Positions 54,857 to 64,000 of a DNA stretch of 64,000 bases are shown piece by piece. Numbering within the stretch: position 1 is the stretch's first letter; every line of letters starts with the position of its first letter. Both the position numbers and the translations under genes were made by a program. The stretch lies in assembly GCA_024663395.1 (NCBI GenBank), contig JANFAH010000003.1, positions 4,030,001-4,094,000 on the forward strand, given 5' to 3'. This DNA is from Pisolithus tinctorius. Its lineage: Eukaryota; Basidiomycota; Agaricomycetes; Boletales; Pisolithaceae. The notes under the pieces were generated by a model. It saw only the letters and a list, made by a program, of their open reading frames with translations, was not told the origin of the DNA and did not search any database.

Positions 54857-56335
54857 ATGGATGAATTTGCTGAGGCACGCGCAGCGCTGGTCACTTTGGA
54901 GAAACGAAAACAAGGACTCATCGCGGAGCTCAATGATGTCCACGCTGCCATTCGCTCGCAGAGGAACAAAGTCGAGGAACTCATCAGACAGTTGCCCATT
55001 TCTCCTATCAATCGCCTCCCTGATGAGATCCTTTTGCGAATTTTCGAGTTAATCCTTGGAACTGCACGTACGGAGGACAAGAATTGTTGCGTGCGGTGGA
55101 AAGAACAGCTGGCAGAGGTGTCTCGGCGGTGGAGAAATGTGATCTTGCATTCGCCATGTCTGTGGACTACTATCACAGTGTCCTCGTCGCGGAGCACAGC
55201 GCTCATCGAGGCCCACATCATGCGGAGCTCTGAATCACCGCTGGACATCGAAATCAATCATAATGGAATTCTTTTCGCTTCTGAGGAAAAAATGCTCGTA
55301 CAACGGCTCGGACTCGTTGTTACTTGCGCAGAACGCTGGCGCAGCCTCACTATATTCTTGGGTGCATACTCAACATTCCAGGTCTTGCAAAGATTGGGCC
55401 ATTTGTCCCTTCCTTCGTTGACGTCCGTTTGCATCAGGAACTTCCCCTGCTGCGAACCAGAAAAGTTGGATCCCCCATTCCTTCGGTCCCAATGCGCTCC
55501 CCGTATAGAAAAAATATTCATTTCTGGAGACATTGGAATGCTGAAGGGCCGCGAGATACCTTCTAGCGTGAAGACGCTGGCCATGGAATTAGACTTCTTT
55601 TCGCGTAGCGGAATCAACTCTGCGCTACTTCTTGAATCCATGCCCTGTCAGAGATTGACCTCTCTGTGTCTTGATGGTCGCATCAATTTCGGGGAATTGT
55701 CTCCCAATAGTATTCAACTCCCTCTGCTAGAGAAGTTTGTGTCCAAACTTCGTGGAGTTTCAGCAGCGCTGATACGTGCCATCGTGGCGCCTAGACTCAA
55801 ACACTTTGAAGTTCACGCGCTCAGCGCAAATCAGTCTCTGCATGACACTTTCGTGGCCGTTAGTGGCAAGTTTAGCAGCGTTGACCATTTTACGTTGTAC
55901 AAGTCTCAAAGACATGAAACCGTATCGAAGTCCTTGTGTTTGGCATTTCCTGGTGTGCGTCATTTGGTACTCCCGAAAGAGAACATAATCGCAGTCCTCC
56001 GCTCTGCAGAGGGACCAGGCACGGCTTTCCACTGGCAACACCTTGAAAGCCTAACTAGCATCGGACATCCGGAGGAGGAGTTTGAGGCCTTTATCAATGA
56101 TTTGGCCGACTGCCTTAGGCGGCGACAAGAAGCGGGTCTATCAAAGTTCCGATTAAACTTATCAACACCCTTTTCAGTTGAGAAACTTTTGTTCGTGTAT
56201 GAGCAGCTCAACGATGTATGTATTTTGGAACGCGCGTATAACACCCACGATATCACTCTCCCCGCGGTGACCAGTGGCAAACTGTGGTTGGTGCGTACTT
56301 TATCCATGTATACTTGTCAAGCGTGCCGATGCTGA
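54857..56335 (+). CDS. F-box protein, copy 3
   Basis: Single exon, 492 residues from ATG 54,857 (MDEFAEARAALVTLEKRKQG). Coiled coil, then F-box (ISPINRLPDEILLRIFELIL, CCVRWKEQLAEVSRRWRNVI). The C-terminal half has diverged more from copies 1 and 2, with several substitutions and small indels and a short acidic stretch (EEEFEAF). The usual stop after MYTC is changed to CAA, adding QACRC. The frame is intact. The expected role is an SCF ubiquitin-ligase receptor. The divergence of the putative substrate-binding half with a conserved F-box suggests change of target. Confidence 0.9.
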   Translation: MDEFAEARAALVTLEKRKQGLIAELNDVHAAIRSQRNKVEELIRQLPISPINRLPDEILLRIFELILGTARTEDKNCCVRWKEQLAEVSRRWRNVILHSPCLWTTITVSSSRSTALIEAHIMRSSESPLDIEINHNGILFASEEKMLVQRLGLVVTCAERWRSLTIFLGAYSTFQVLQRLGHLSLPSLTSVCIRNFPCCEPEKLDPPFLRSQCAPRIEKIFISGDIGMLKGREIPSSVKTLAMELDFFSRSGINSALLLESMPCQRLTSLCLDGRINFGELSPNSIQLPLLEKFVSKLRGVSAALIRAIVAPRLKHFEVHALSANQSLHDTFVAVSGKFSSVDHFTLYKSQRHETVSKSLCLAFPGVRHLVLPKENIIAVLRSAEGPGTAFHWQHLESLTSIGHPEEEFEAFINDLADCLRRRQEAGLSKFRLNLSTPFSVEKLLFVYEQLNDVCILERAYNTHDITLPAVTSGKLWLVRTLSMYTCQACRC

Positions 56336-56631
56336 ACATTCCCTCCCCAATAGGACGTGCCATTAAACCGACCTTACATTTTGGGTGCCCTCCGGGACGC
56401 CGTGATGGCGGGACGCATTCAAACAAATGGAAGGGGTTGATTGTGGTAGCACCGCTATATGTCGCTCGTGTCTCACCCTCGCTGCAACGAGCTCCTTCAT
56501 AGAACAGTTGTGCCTTGTGGAGCTTAAGTCCAAAACAGACCCGACCTCGACAATTACATGAGTGACATGAGAACAATACAATTCTACAAACACCACCGAA
56601 GAGACAACGCTCGGTCCACACTCTGCAATTC

Positions 56632-56844
56632 TCAAGAATGGGTCCCATCTCTTGGATGTTGTAAATGAACCACCCGTATATGACGTACGAGGTTATGTCG
56701 TCGGATGGTACTTCCGCAATCCTGCCACCCACATTGCAACACCGCATCCCGAGACAAAAGCCCAATCCCATGCGCAGACATTAAGTGTCCAGGAACAGCG
56801 TCGCACGTGATGGGCACTGAACATGGACTATCATCTGAAGCCAT
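56632..56844 (-). CDS. Small C2H2 zinc-finger protein
   Basis: A 70-residue frame starts at ATG 56,844 (MASDDSPCSVPITCDAVPGH). A first cysteine/histidine block (CSVPITC, HLMSAHG) is followed by a better finger, CGWQDC-11-HIRVVH, within LQCGWQDCGSTIRRHNLVRH. Agaricomycetes have many short proteins with a CxWxxC finger and a RHNLVRHI-type helix. It could be the last exon of a longer gene. It lies just downstream of F-box copy 3 on the other strand and was duplicated with it. Confidence 0.55.
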   Translation of the reverse strand: MASDDSPCSVPITCDAVPGHLMSAHGIGLLSRDAVLQCGWQDCGSTIRRHNLVRHIRVVHLQHPRDGTHS

Positions 56845-58208
56845 ATAGAGACAGGGAGTTGCTGGACAATCAGTGAACATATTGCTGGACCGTCAAGTGA
56901 ACCAACGGAAATAACGTATAAAATAAAAATGACCCACTACTGCTGAGGAGACGACGTTTCTTCATTATTCGAACGTGAGCAGAGCAATTTCAACCACAGG
57001 GTTCGGTAAGACTCACAAGTGAGAAACCTCCGGGAGAGTGAGGACCGAGCGTGCAACAGAGCGTACGTGGAGAACTGCGAGGCAAGTAAATGGTCTGGGT
57101 GCAAGATGAGAGACCAGGAAGAACGAGATAACGAACAACCGCAGAAACCCTCAATACCTATATATTGGTCAAGCACAGGAACTACAGCAGTAACCAAAAG
57201 CGCTACCCGAGTTATGACTGTCACTGGAATACAGCCTGCCAAAGAACCGTCAGCCACAGCTCCACTTGCCGTCCTGTGTTGGTTCTTTCTGACTATCGAG
57301 GAAGACAAAAAGGATGATAGACCCACTAGTTCCCTCTTCTTCTGGCTCGTCGTCGTCGTGTCCATCCTGAGGGAAGACCGCAAAACACTTAGGGTGTACT
57401 CTTGATTGTTCATCAGCCTTTTGCACGCCGCAGCTGCATGGGCGTGTTACGTCCTGCTCCATTCGATGAAGTCACTGCTCGTTTTGCAAAAGCCATGGCG
57501 AGAGCCGGCCTAACCACCTATGTCTTAGTCACTTGCAACGGTCGGCGAACCCGTTTAGGACACTCCCCCCTTCGGGCGGGAGTATTGCTTCTTTGACGTG
57601 CATTCTACGAGTTGAGAGATTGCACGGAGTCGGAATAGACCAACATTATCTCGACTGAAAAGAATGCGACCCAGTCGATGTCTCCTCCCTGCGTCTAGAA
57701 GATAGTCCAATCAGATCATAGGCTTTGAGATGGGGTACGGTTGAAGATTGATGGACGGAGGCACGAAGACACCCCATAATTCAGATCGGAGGTTTTTATG
57801 CGGACGAGGAGTTCCCTTTCGGGTGCTGCCAAATTATTGCATCTAAGATTGACGGCTTACTGGAGAAAGGGTCGTTCCGTCGGCTTGTGTCGTCATCGTA
57901 CCGATCGCTACGCTGCTCAGTCGACTGGAACTATGTCTGCCTGGCCAGCGAGAGTCCAGAGTCCCAATCAATGGTCAGGCACCTAAAGACTCCGACATGC
58001 AGTGGAATTAGGTGTGTTCTTTTTACCTTTCCTTACCTTCGGCTCGCTCATGTGTTACGCTATTGTTCGTCGTTGAGATTGCATGATCACAGTACATAGT
58101 CAGAACCTGTAAACTTTGTGTCTCAAAATTACATCACCGAGGACATGTCCCGTGTTAGCCATAACTCGTAAAAACTACAATATTGAAAAACAGCACATTA
58201 CAACGCCT
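56845..58208. other. Intergenic region, left half duplicated at 52,777-53,230
   Basis: To about 57,290 this is duplicate DNA of the F-box/C2H2 unit. From 57,290 to 58,208 it is single-copy in this window. Short open frames at 57,402-57,596 and 57,798-57,986 show no recognisable features. Confidence 0.4.
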
Positions 58209-59004
58209 TCAATAAGGATCAACGGTACCATCGATGAGATAAAGCACTCCATTCATCGCCTATGAATCCCATCAGACCAAACCATGATATCAATATCTGA
58301 AGCGAGAACCAACCTGTTTCACACTGATGATCTTAGACCCATCTTCAAGCGTGACTCGTGACCAGTTTGGGGAACCTTGCCCAGTCTTCGAGGTTGGGAT
58401 GAAAGTAACGGATTTGCCCTCGAGTAAAGTGTCATATGTCACGGGGACACTCGAGAGAGAGATGCGAGACTGACGGTTGGTTAGCTCTACGGTCGCAAGC
58501 ACAGAACTACACACGGAATCTTACGGGGATGATATGTGCTGAGACCCAACGGTAAACATTACGCTTCGATTGTTCGTCGAATTGTTGCTCAGAAAGCTCA
58601 ATGATGGGTACAGTGGAAGGCGGCCCTTGATGTCTACGGCAATATCATGACTTCTGAGTACACCGAGTTTGTCCAATGCCAAAATGAAATCCTACTTACG
58701 GTTTCCTGGCCAGCGCCATAACAGCCCTGTTCGTCGGCACCAACAGTGTGAGGTACTGATCTCCAGTGTCGAAATCCAGCGACAGTTCGGTCTCCCTGGC
58801 GTACGAATAGTAAATGCTCGCTGATGGCTCTATGGTGAGCAGGTCGGCGAGCGTCGGCTGTGGGCGAATCATGGGAGTATAATCCTCATCTGACCCGCTT
58901 TTCTGGCTCTGCATATTTGGTGGAGATGAGAGTACGGACTGTTCGTCCAAAGAGGCGGAGGCAAGGAAGGGTAGCGCGAAGACAAACAAGTGAGATAGTT
59001 GCAT
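58209..59004 (-). CDS. Secreted fasciclin (FAS1) domain protein
   Basis: The start is at ATG 59,004 with a signal peptide (MQLSHLFVFALPFLASASLD). Exon 1 ends at 58,700, exon 2 covers 58,525-58,633, a further exon starts near 58,490, and the last ends at TGA 58,209. FAS1 landmarks are TLADLLTIEPSASIYYSYAR, YLTLLVPTNRAVMALARKP, HQGPPSTVP, NVYRWVSAHIIP, TYDTLLEGKSVTFIPTSK and SVKQAMNGVLYLIDGTVDPY. Length about 250 residues, one FAS1 domain. Such proteins are extracellular or wall-associated and mediate adhesion. The third exon boundary is uncertain because the best in-frame intron is only about 40 bp. The FAS1 call itself is firm. Confidence 0.82.
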
Positions 59005-59138
59005 CGTTGCTCGTTGAATTACAGGCCAAGCTCCAAACGCTACTGGTCCTCGGGCCGCGGAATTGGAAATCGGCAATCGGGTAAATCCAACTGGCACGTA
59101 GAATGGAGACTACGAAACTAACACATCATCATCATCAT

Positions 59139-60341
59139 CTACAGTCGAGAAACCCTGTCTCCTTCTCCTTCTCCGCTGCTCTGCGGTCCAGCTTCTCCGG
59201 AATCGTCCACGCTACGGACTGGGGGTGCGCCTTCCCCACCTGATTCAAGGGGGTCAGCGGTCAACATGGCTTCTTCCTCCCTGGAGGTCCAGTGATGCGA
59301 GGCAGAGTTTACATCTCGACGCCGCCTACTCTGCCACGAATCCCGATACAACAGTGACTTGAAGAATTCATAGGATACGTCAAGAATTTCGTGCGCATGC
59401 TGGAGCGTGAACTTGGGCAGGAGTTGAGGGCCGCGCAAACGGAGTACGAAGTAGTTGTATAGTGTGCTGGCGACCATGTATAACATGAAGAGGATCATGG
59501 CACTGCAGTATTCAAACGCTTAGTCGTGGTAAACAGAGTATTTCTTGGGACATACGTGATAATACACGAGACGAATAGTCCAGATAGGACGCCTCGCTCC
59601 CCTGTCGGGCAAGCAAACTAGAAAGATTTGGACATGATCCCTGAAGAAGTAGCCGGATTCCCACTCACATGTGTCCTCCATTCGAGCTCGTAGTGACAAG
59701 CGTCTTCGGAATTGGGAGGGAATGTATCGATAACGACAGGGTTGCCTATAATACCACATTAGTCCCGGGTGCATCGAAGTGAGCAACGTAATCATCGTAC
59801 CTGCCGCGAATACAGACGTATCACATATGAAACGGATTGAAGAGCTTCCACGGACGTTATCCATATCCTTGCAAGGCGATCCATTGGATTGTCGAAGCAT
59901 CAAGCCTCCCTCTACCATCTCCAGGGTTGTATTCACGATCCTTGAACAAGACTACTTCACACTAGCAGTGCATGCGATTTCCAAATGACTCACCCGATGG
60001 CAAAGTCTCCATGGTCTCGTCGTATCAGTCCAGCGATATCCCCCTCATCCTCAGAAACACCGGTATTCCATGGGTCGGTGGCCACACCTTTACAGACATT
60101 AAGGTAGAATTTCCGTCCGGCATCTATCTCGAACTGGTAGTCTTTACTGTGATGCACTTGGGTGTGCGGTGCATCTAACAGGCGACGGCATGGCGCACCT
60201 TGACTTGAGAGGGGTGAGGTCGTAGTATTTACCCCCAGAGTGAAGTGTACATGGCTTTTCATCAGCGTAGGCAAAGACGGCAAAAGTAAAGATTGTTGCC
60301 AACAGCAAGTGGCCTAGTTTCCACACACATCGGGTTGTCAT
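59139..60341 (-). CDS. ATG27-like type I membrane protein (autophagy, MRH domain)
   Basis: The start is at ATG 60,341 with a signal peptide (MTTRCVWKLGHLLLATIFTF). At least five exons follow to TAG 59,139. Landmarks in order are KPCTLHSGGKYYDLTPLKSS, DYQFEIDAGRKFYLNVCKGV, ATDPWN, NTTLEMVEGGLMLRQSNGSP, CKDMDNVRGSSSIRFICDTS, NPVVIDTFPPNSEDACHYEL, and EWRTH-FACP. One transmembrane helix (GLFVSCIITAMILFMLYMVA) and a cytosolic tail rich in Glu/Ser/Gly follow. The paired cysteines and RSS-type IRFICD motif are those of the mannose-6-phosphate-receptor homology domain of ATG27, which cycles ATG9 vesicles among Golgi, endosome and vacuole. It ends 135 bp before the FAS1 gene, on the same strand. Confidence 0.85.
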
Positions 60342-61159
60342 TTGACCCAGAGCAACCTTGTCTGGCACTGCGCAGTTCCAGGGTCCACTGAGTGGGCGTA
60401 AACTTGCGCTTTGCTGGCATTGCCTTTTCAGGCCGTTCCCACGCACGACGGTCACGCTCTCCACGGAGTCTTTATGCTCAGCACAAGTCAGTTTATTTGC
60501 GTCGAACGACGTCTTCGAGTACTGGTAGTCTGGACTCCGAGACATAGTTCGAAAATGACTTGCTTTCAATGCACGCCTTGGCTCTTGGGCTTCAAACGTC
60601 GCTAAACGGAACATCGACACCCCTGTTCCGCGGTGCCCCAACCAACACTCGCGCTCACTGAGCTCTAGATTCCCTTGGCAAATTTCCATTGCCCCATAGA
60701 CATCCAGTCATATGATTGTTTACGACATACTCCCTCCTAAGCACTAGGGTTCCCACTTTGTCGCCAGAGAGGTACCCTTTTCAATGATAATAACATGCCG
60801 GTTCAGTCGGTATGTTACATTCTCACCGAACGGGTGGCGAACAGAACAGATCACAGTTGGGCGGTCTCATCTTTTGGTTCGTGGCAATGACTCTCTTTTT
60901 AGATAACGACCGTACTTTTGTCTGGTTCACCTTCGCTTTGCGTCGCGCGGAATCCTCAGATTTTGTGTCACAGTGTAGTAGCGCAAGACAGGACAACCTT
61001 TGGAGAAGAAACGGGTATCAAATACTGCTAAAGTAGTTCCCCGAACCCTACTTTATAGGGCCATTTGCTGAATATTGCATTTCGTGTTGCCAAAAGCAGG
61101 AAGGTGGCGCATTCACGATGAATATTTTGAATGATGACGATGATACTACAGATATTTAA
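60342..61159. other. Upstream of ATG27, duplicated at 63,290-63,830
   Basis: CATCCAGTCATATGATTGTT occurs at about 60,701 and with one change at about 63,531. Further matches flank it in the same order and spacing. The patch around GACTTGCTTTC (60,560 and 63,345) also matches the reverse complement of 16,120-16,170 and 53,700-53,750. No gene was recognised. Confidence 0.5.
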
Positions 61160-62824
61160 TACACGACGGCTCGCCCTTGCCGATGGTAGTGATGTACTTC
61201 ATAGAAAAATCCCTCAGTGTATAACCCTCGGAAGAAGAAATGCCGCACAAGACATGTAAGTATCGAAACCAAACGAAAGTACCAATCCCAGGTGCCATAA
61301 GAATGAAGACAATAACGAAATTCACGAATTGTTTTGGCGCCGGCAACATACGAAACCGACGCTGTACTCGCTTGTTGCAAGAGATACGTAGTCAGGTAGG
61401 TCAACAACGATATCATAATACCGGTTTTCTGTTTGGGGGGTCTGAGAAGACAGCGGAACGACAGTCTTCAGACATCAGGATTAGACGAGTAGTGAGCCAC
61501 GGAGAAATATATTCACCGGTTGAGCATAAGCACGTGCAACGCGTTCTATCTTGCGGAATGGACCACTTATTACCGCTAGGAATTTGTAATATCTTTGCGG
61601 TAGATCGGGGGACACACTGGGCTAATGTGTAGACGTAAGCTTCAGAGTATAAAATGAGCTCCATCAAACTTGCTTTCTCAGCGATTGATTTGCTAATTGG
61701 TTCCGACCCATCTTCCATGTCGAGGATGCACTTTGACGACGGCCAGCCAGTGGCAGGTAGCTGGACAGCCAAAAATTGAATGCATTTCCACAAAAAGTGT
61801 CAGATATATGGCTTACATCCATCGGAGACTTCGTGCTTTCCGAAGACAAGGTATCCGTCCGCGAATCGTCAGAATCACTAGAAGTACTTCTCGATGAGCG
61901 AATGCCATCTTCCAGTGTATCAATAAAGTCCTATATTTCAGCATTGAAGAGTCATTGTCACGAAAATGTGCGAAATAAAACTCACGTGTACAGTGGAGGG
62001 AGAGTCATACAAGTCCCCGAACTGGTGTAGCTCGGTATCAACCCTCAACATCCAGGGGAAATCGAGACCAGGCTACGCAGAATACTTAACTCTGGAACTC
62101 AACAACCCAATAAAACCTACCAATTCTGGGATATCCGGGAGCGGTTGGAGTACTGGCGATTTCTGAGGAAGGAGGCCATCTAAAGTAGATGGTTCCTAAT
62201 GTGTTTGAATGGTGAGTGTGTTAGTAGATACTGTCACCAGTAAAAATCCGTACCAGCACCAATGGAGGTAGGGATGGTGGCTCAGGATCGATCCTTAATG
62301 GATACCAAAGTATCAGACAATGCTGCAGTTGTCATAGAAAGATAGGCATAGCATACGGTTGGTATACGATCAGCGGTTGTTTTGGCCGGGGTGGGGGAAC
62401 AGGGGTGTAGTGTACGAGGCTATTGGTCCAGTGAGCTATATCAGTAGGAGATGTCGAACTACTACGCATCTTTAGTACACTGACGGAAAAAGAGAAAAAC
62501 GGCTAGCCTCGACTTCTGTGGGTTCACGGGGCTAGTTGACCGACAGTGTGTAGCGATGTTGGACAAGCTCCGCAATCTAGTCCCACCAGGTGAATTTTCG
62601 GCATAGTGGGTCGCATTATCAGATTCCTCCACTTTGTTGGTTTCCTGTTGGTACTGTTGGAAGGGAGGCGGTCCTTGGCCAGAAATGACGTTGGGTGGGG
62701 ATGATAGCGGGGTTCTGTCCAGCACTAAGCTTTGTTGTGACTTAGTAGTTGTCCGATCTGCATGCGCTGGGGCAGTAGGACGTGCCAGATCCGCAGTTCG
62801 TGTAGTTTGGGTGCTTTCAGTCAT
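61160..62824 (-). CDS. Gene X copy 2: inverted paralog of 13,775-15,048
   Basis: It starts at ATG 62,824 (MTESTQTTRTADLARPTAPA). The exon pattern of copy 1 is conserved, including the 46-bp first intron and the microexons. Protein landmarks: NVISGQGPPPFQQYQQETNK, NSPGGTRLRSLSNIATHCRS, VHYTPVPPPRPKQPLIVYQP and LPATGWPSSKCILDMEDG. The 3' part contains a hydrophobic segment (QFVNFVIVFILMAPGIGTFV) and ends near GKGEPSCIKYL. Copy 1 has the matching segment, so the full protein may be membrane-anchored. Several positions of copy 2 look less well kept, so it may be a decaying copy. Function unknown. Confidence 0.5.
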
Positions 62825-63800
62825 TCCTTGAACTACGTTGGAGCCAAGAACAACGGGTCGGTGCAAGGATTCAGTTGGACAAGCACTTGAAAACAAAAAT
62901 AGCCTACATATCTAGGCTGTGGGGGGAAACGTGACGAAACCTCTAAGTTGGGTGGATTATAGAGAGGGAAAGATAGAGAGGACAGTGTAGGAGGACAGAG
63001 GAGGGCAAGCTGATACCAATGGCCGATTGCAACAACGCGAAGGTAAAATAGGAACATTGCACGCTTGGCAGTGCTGCACAGATTACAATGAGCGCCCATT
63101 CCATGACAATAATGTTGCTGTGTGGCATGAACTCACTCAGGACTAGAAATGATTGCACACCAAGTTCCGCCAATCCGATCCGAGCACTAGGACCATTTGA
63201 TGGTTGCAACTTGCATGGAGACGGCGAACGTCCCGTTCCGAAATCATTTTGATGTGACAAAGGCCTTCCGCACGGTAAACTGCTTGGCAGAAGTCAGTTT
63301 ATTTACCACATCCTTTCCAATGATGCCTCCGAGTTCGAAAGGACTTGCTTTCGATTCCCGCCTTGGCTCTATGTCCCTAACTGGTGGCTACGGCCATGGA
63401 GCTCTGTCTGGAACTTAGCTCCCGTTCGCGACGCCTCATGCCAGGTGATACAAGTACTAACAAACCAGCGCTTATGTACGCCGAACTATAGGTTCCCTTG
63501 GCGACTTGCCATTTCAGTCCGCCTCCTAGGTATCCAGTCATATGATTGTTCACCAGATACTCGCTCATACACTCTAGGACCTCACTTCAATGCTGGAGGG
63601 ATACCCATACCCTTTTTCGTGACGAAAGCGTGCTGAACAGAGCAGTGACCCATAACTACACGGGCTCACCTTTACTTTGCATGACATGGAACCCTCAGGC
63701 TCTGTTTCAAAGTCTCTGGAACAACGTAGGATGGGACGAATATTCACTCTGCGCAGTCACAACTTATGGTCCCCTTAGTAGGAAGGACATTTAGCGAATT
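62825..63800. other. Upstream of gene X copy 2 and duplicated flank
   Basis: 62,825-63,260 mirrors the upstream region of gene X copy 1. 63,290-63,830 repeats 60,400-61,100. No gene was recognised. Confidence 0.45.
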
Positions 63801-64000
63801 CCCGTCAAATGTATTGCATTTTGTGTTGCCAGAGGCAGAGAGGAGGTAATGATTGTTTGAATGATGATGATATTGCACATATTTAATACATGATATCTTA
63901 CCTTTGCTGATGGTAATGATGTACAACCCTTGTCGGGGTATAACCCTCACAGGAGAGGAATTGCCGCGCAGGACATTTAAGTATCGAAACTAGTCTGCAG
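63801..64000 (-). pseudogene. 3' end of a third gene X copy, cut by the window edge
   Basis: It matches 61,070-61,270 (GAATGATGAnGATGAT, ATATTTAATACA, AAGTATCGAAAC). On the minus strand it gives ITISKGKISCIKYV, like TTIGKGEPSCIKYL of copy 2. Whether the rest of this copy is intact cannot be seen. Confidence 0.5.

Noticed and set aside
1..64000. CRISPR arrays, bacterial operons, rRNA genes
   Set aside because: No regularly spaced repeats and no ribosomal sequence. Introns and gene families show a eukaryotic, fungal genome.

Overview
The window looks like nuclear DNA of an agaricomycete (mushroom-forming) basidiomycete. The evidence is multi-exon genes with introns of about 45-60 bp, tandem fungal cytochrome P450s, expanded F-box proteins, an ATG27-type and a fasciclin-type gene, and chromodomain Ty3/gypsy and Copia retrotransposons. 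The introns were placed by eye from GT-AG ends, reading frame and comparison between paralogs.

Left part (1-18,683): the 3' end of an unknown gene lies at the edge. It is followed by an inverted duplication in which a seven-helix membrane-protein gene (3,223-4,410, +) faces a decayed copy of itself (about 1,765-1,945, -). Then come two apparently intact P450 genes on the minus strand (5,273-7,443 and 9,344-11,520) and the ruin of a third (about 11,990-12,655). After these are a many-exon gene of unknown function (gene X, 13,775-15,048) and an F-box gene (16,957-18,450).

Middle part (18,684-50,550): a 31.9 kb nest of transposable elements splits what were adjacent tandem F-box copies. Gypsy element A (19,311-35,812, TSD GATCA) carries gypsy element B (20,707-28,899) in its gag gene and an unclassified 1.9 kb insert C (30,769-32,633) in its reverse transcriptase. 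A minus-strand Copia element E (37,062-50,140, TSD ATCAT) carries gypsy element D (37,819-45,941, TSD TGTTG) between its reverse transcriptase and RNase H. A, B and E are CpG-depleted and full of TGA stops where CGA is expected, the mark of cytosine methylation and deamination. D is the best preserved. It has 714-bp LTRs, Tf1-like self-priming, a textbook -1 frameshift site between gag and pol, and an intron-containing antisense gene for a cysteine-cluster, coiled-coil protein. The whole of D is saturated with the pentamer CTCCG on one strand.

Right part (50,551-64,000): F-box copies 2 and 3, a small C2H2 zinc-finger gene and its broken duplicate, a secreted fasciclin-domain gene (58,209-59,004, -), an ATG27-like autophagy receptor gene (59,139-60,341, -), and an inverted copy of gene X (about 61,160-62,824, -). 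The beginning of a further copy lies at the right edge. Much of the non-TE sequence is therefore local segmental duplication in both orientations.

The most interesting unit is element D: an antisense Zn-cluster-like gene inside a retrotransposon whose entire length, LTRs and antisense intron included, is loaded with a CGG-type half-site. Element B's long third ORF with a zinc knuckle is the second.
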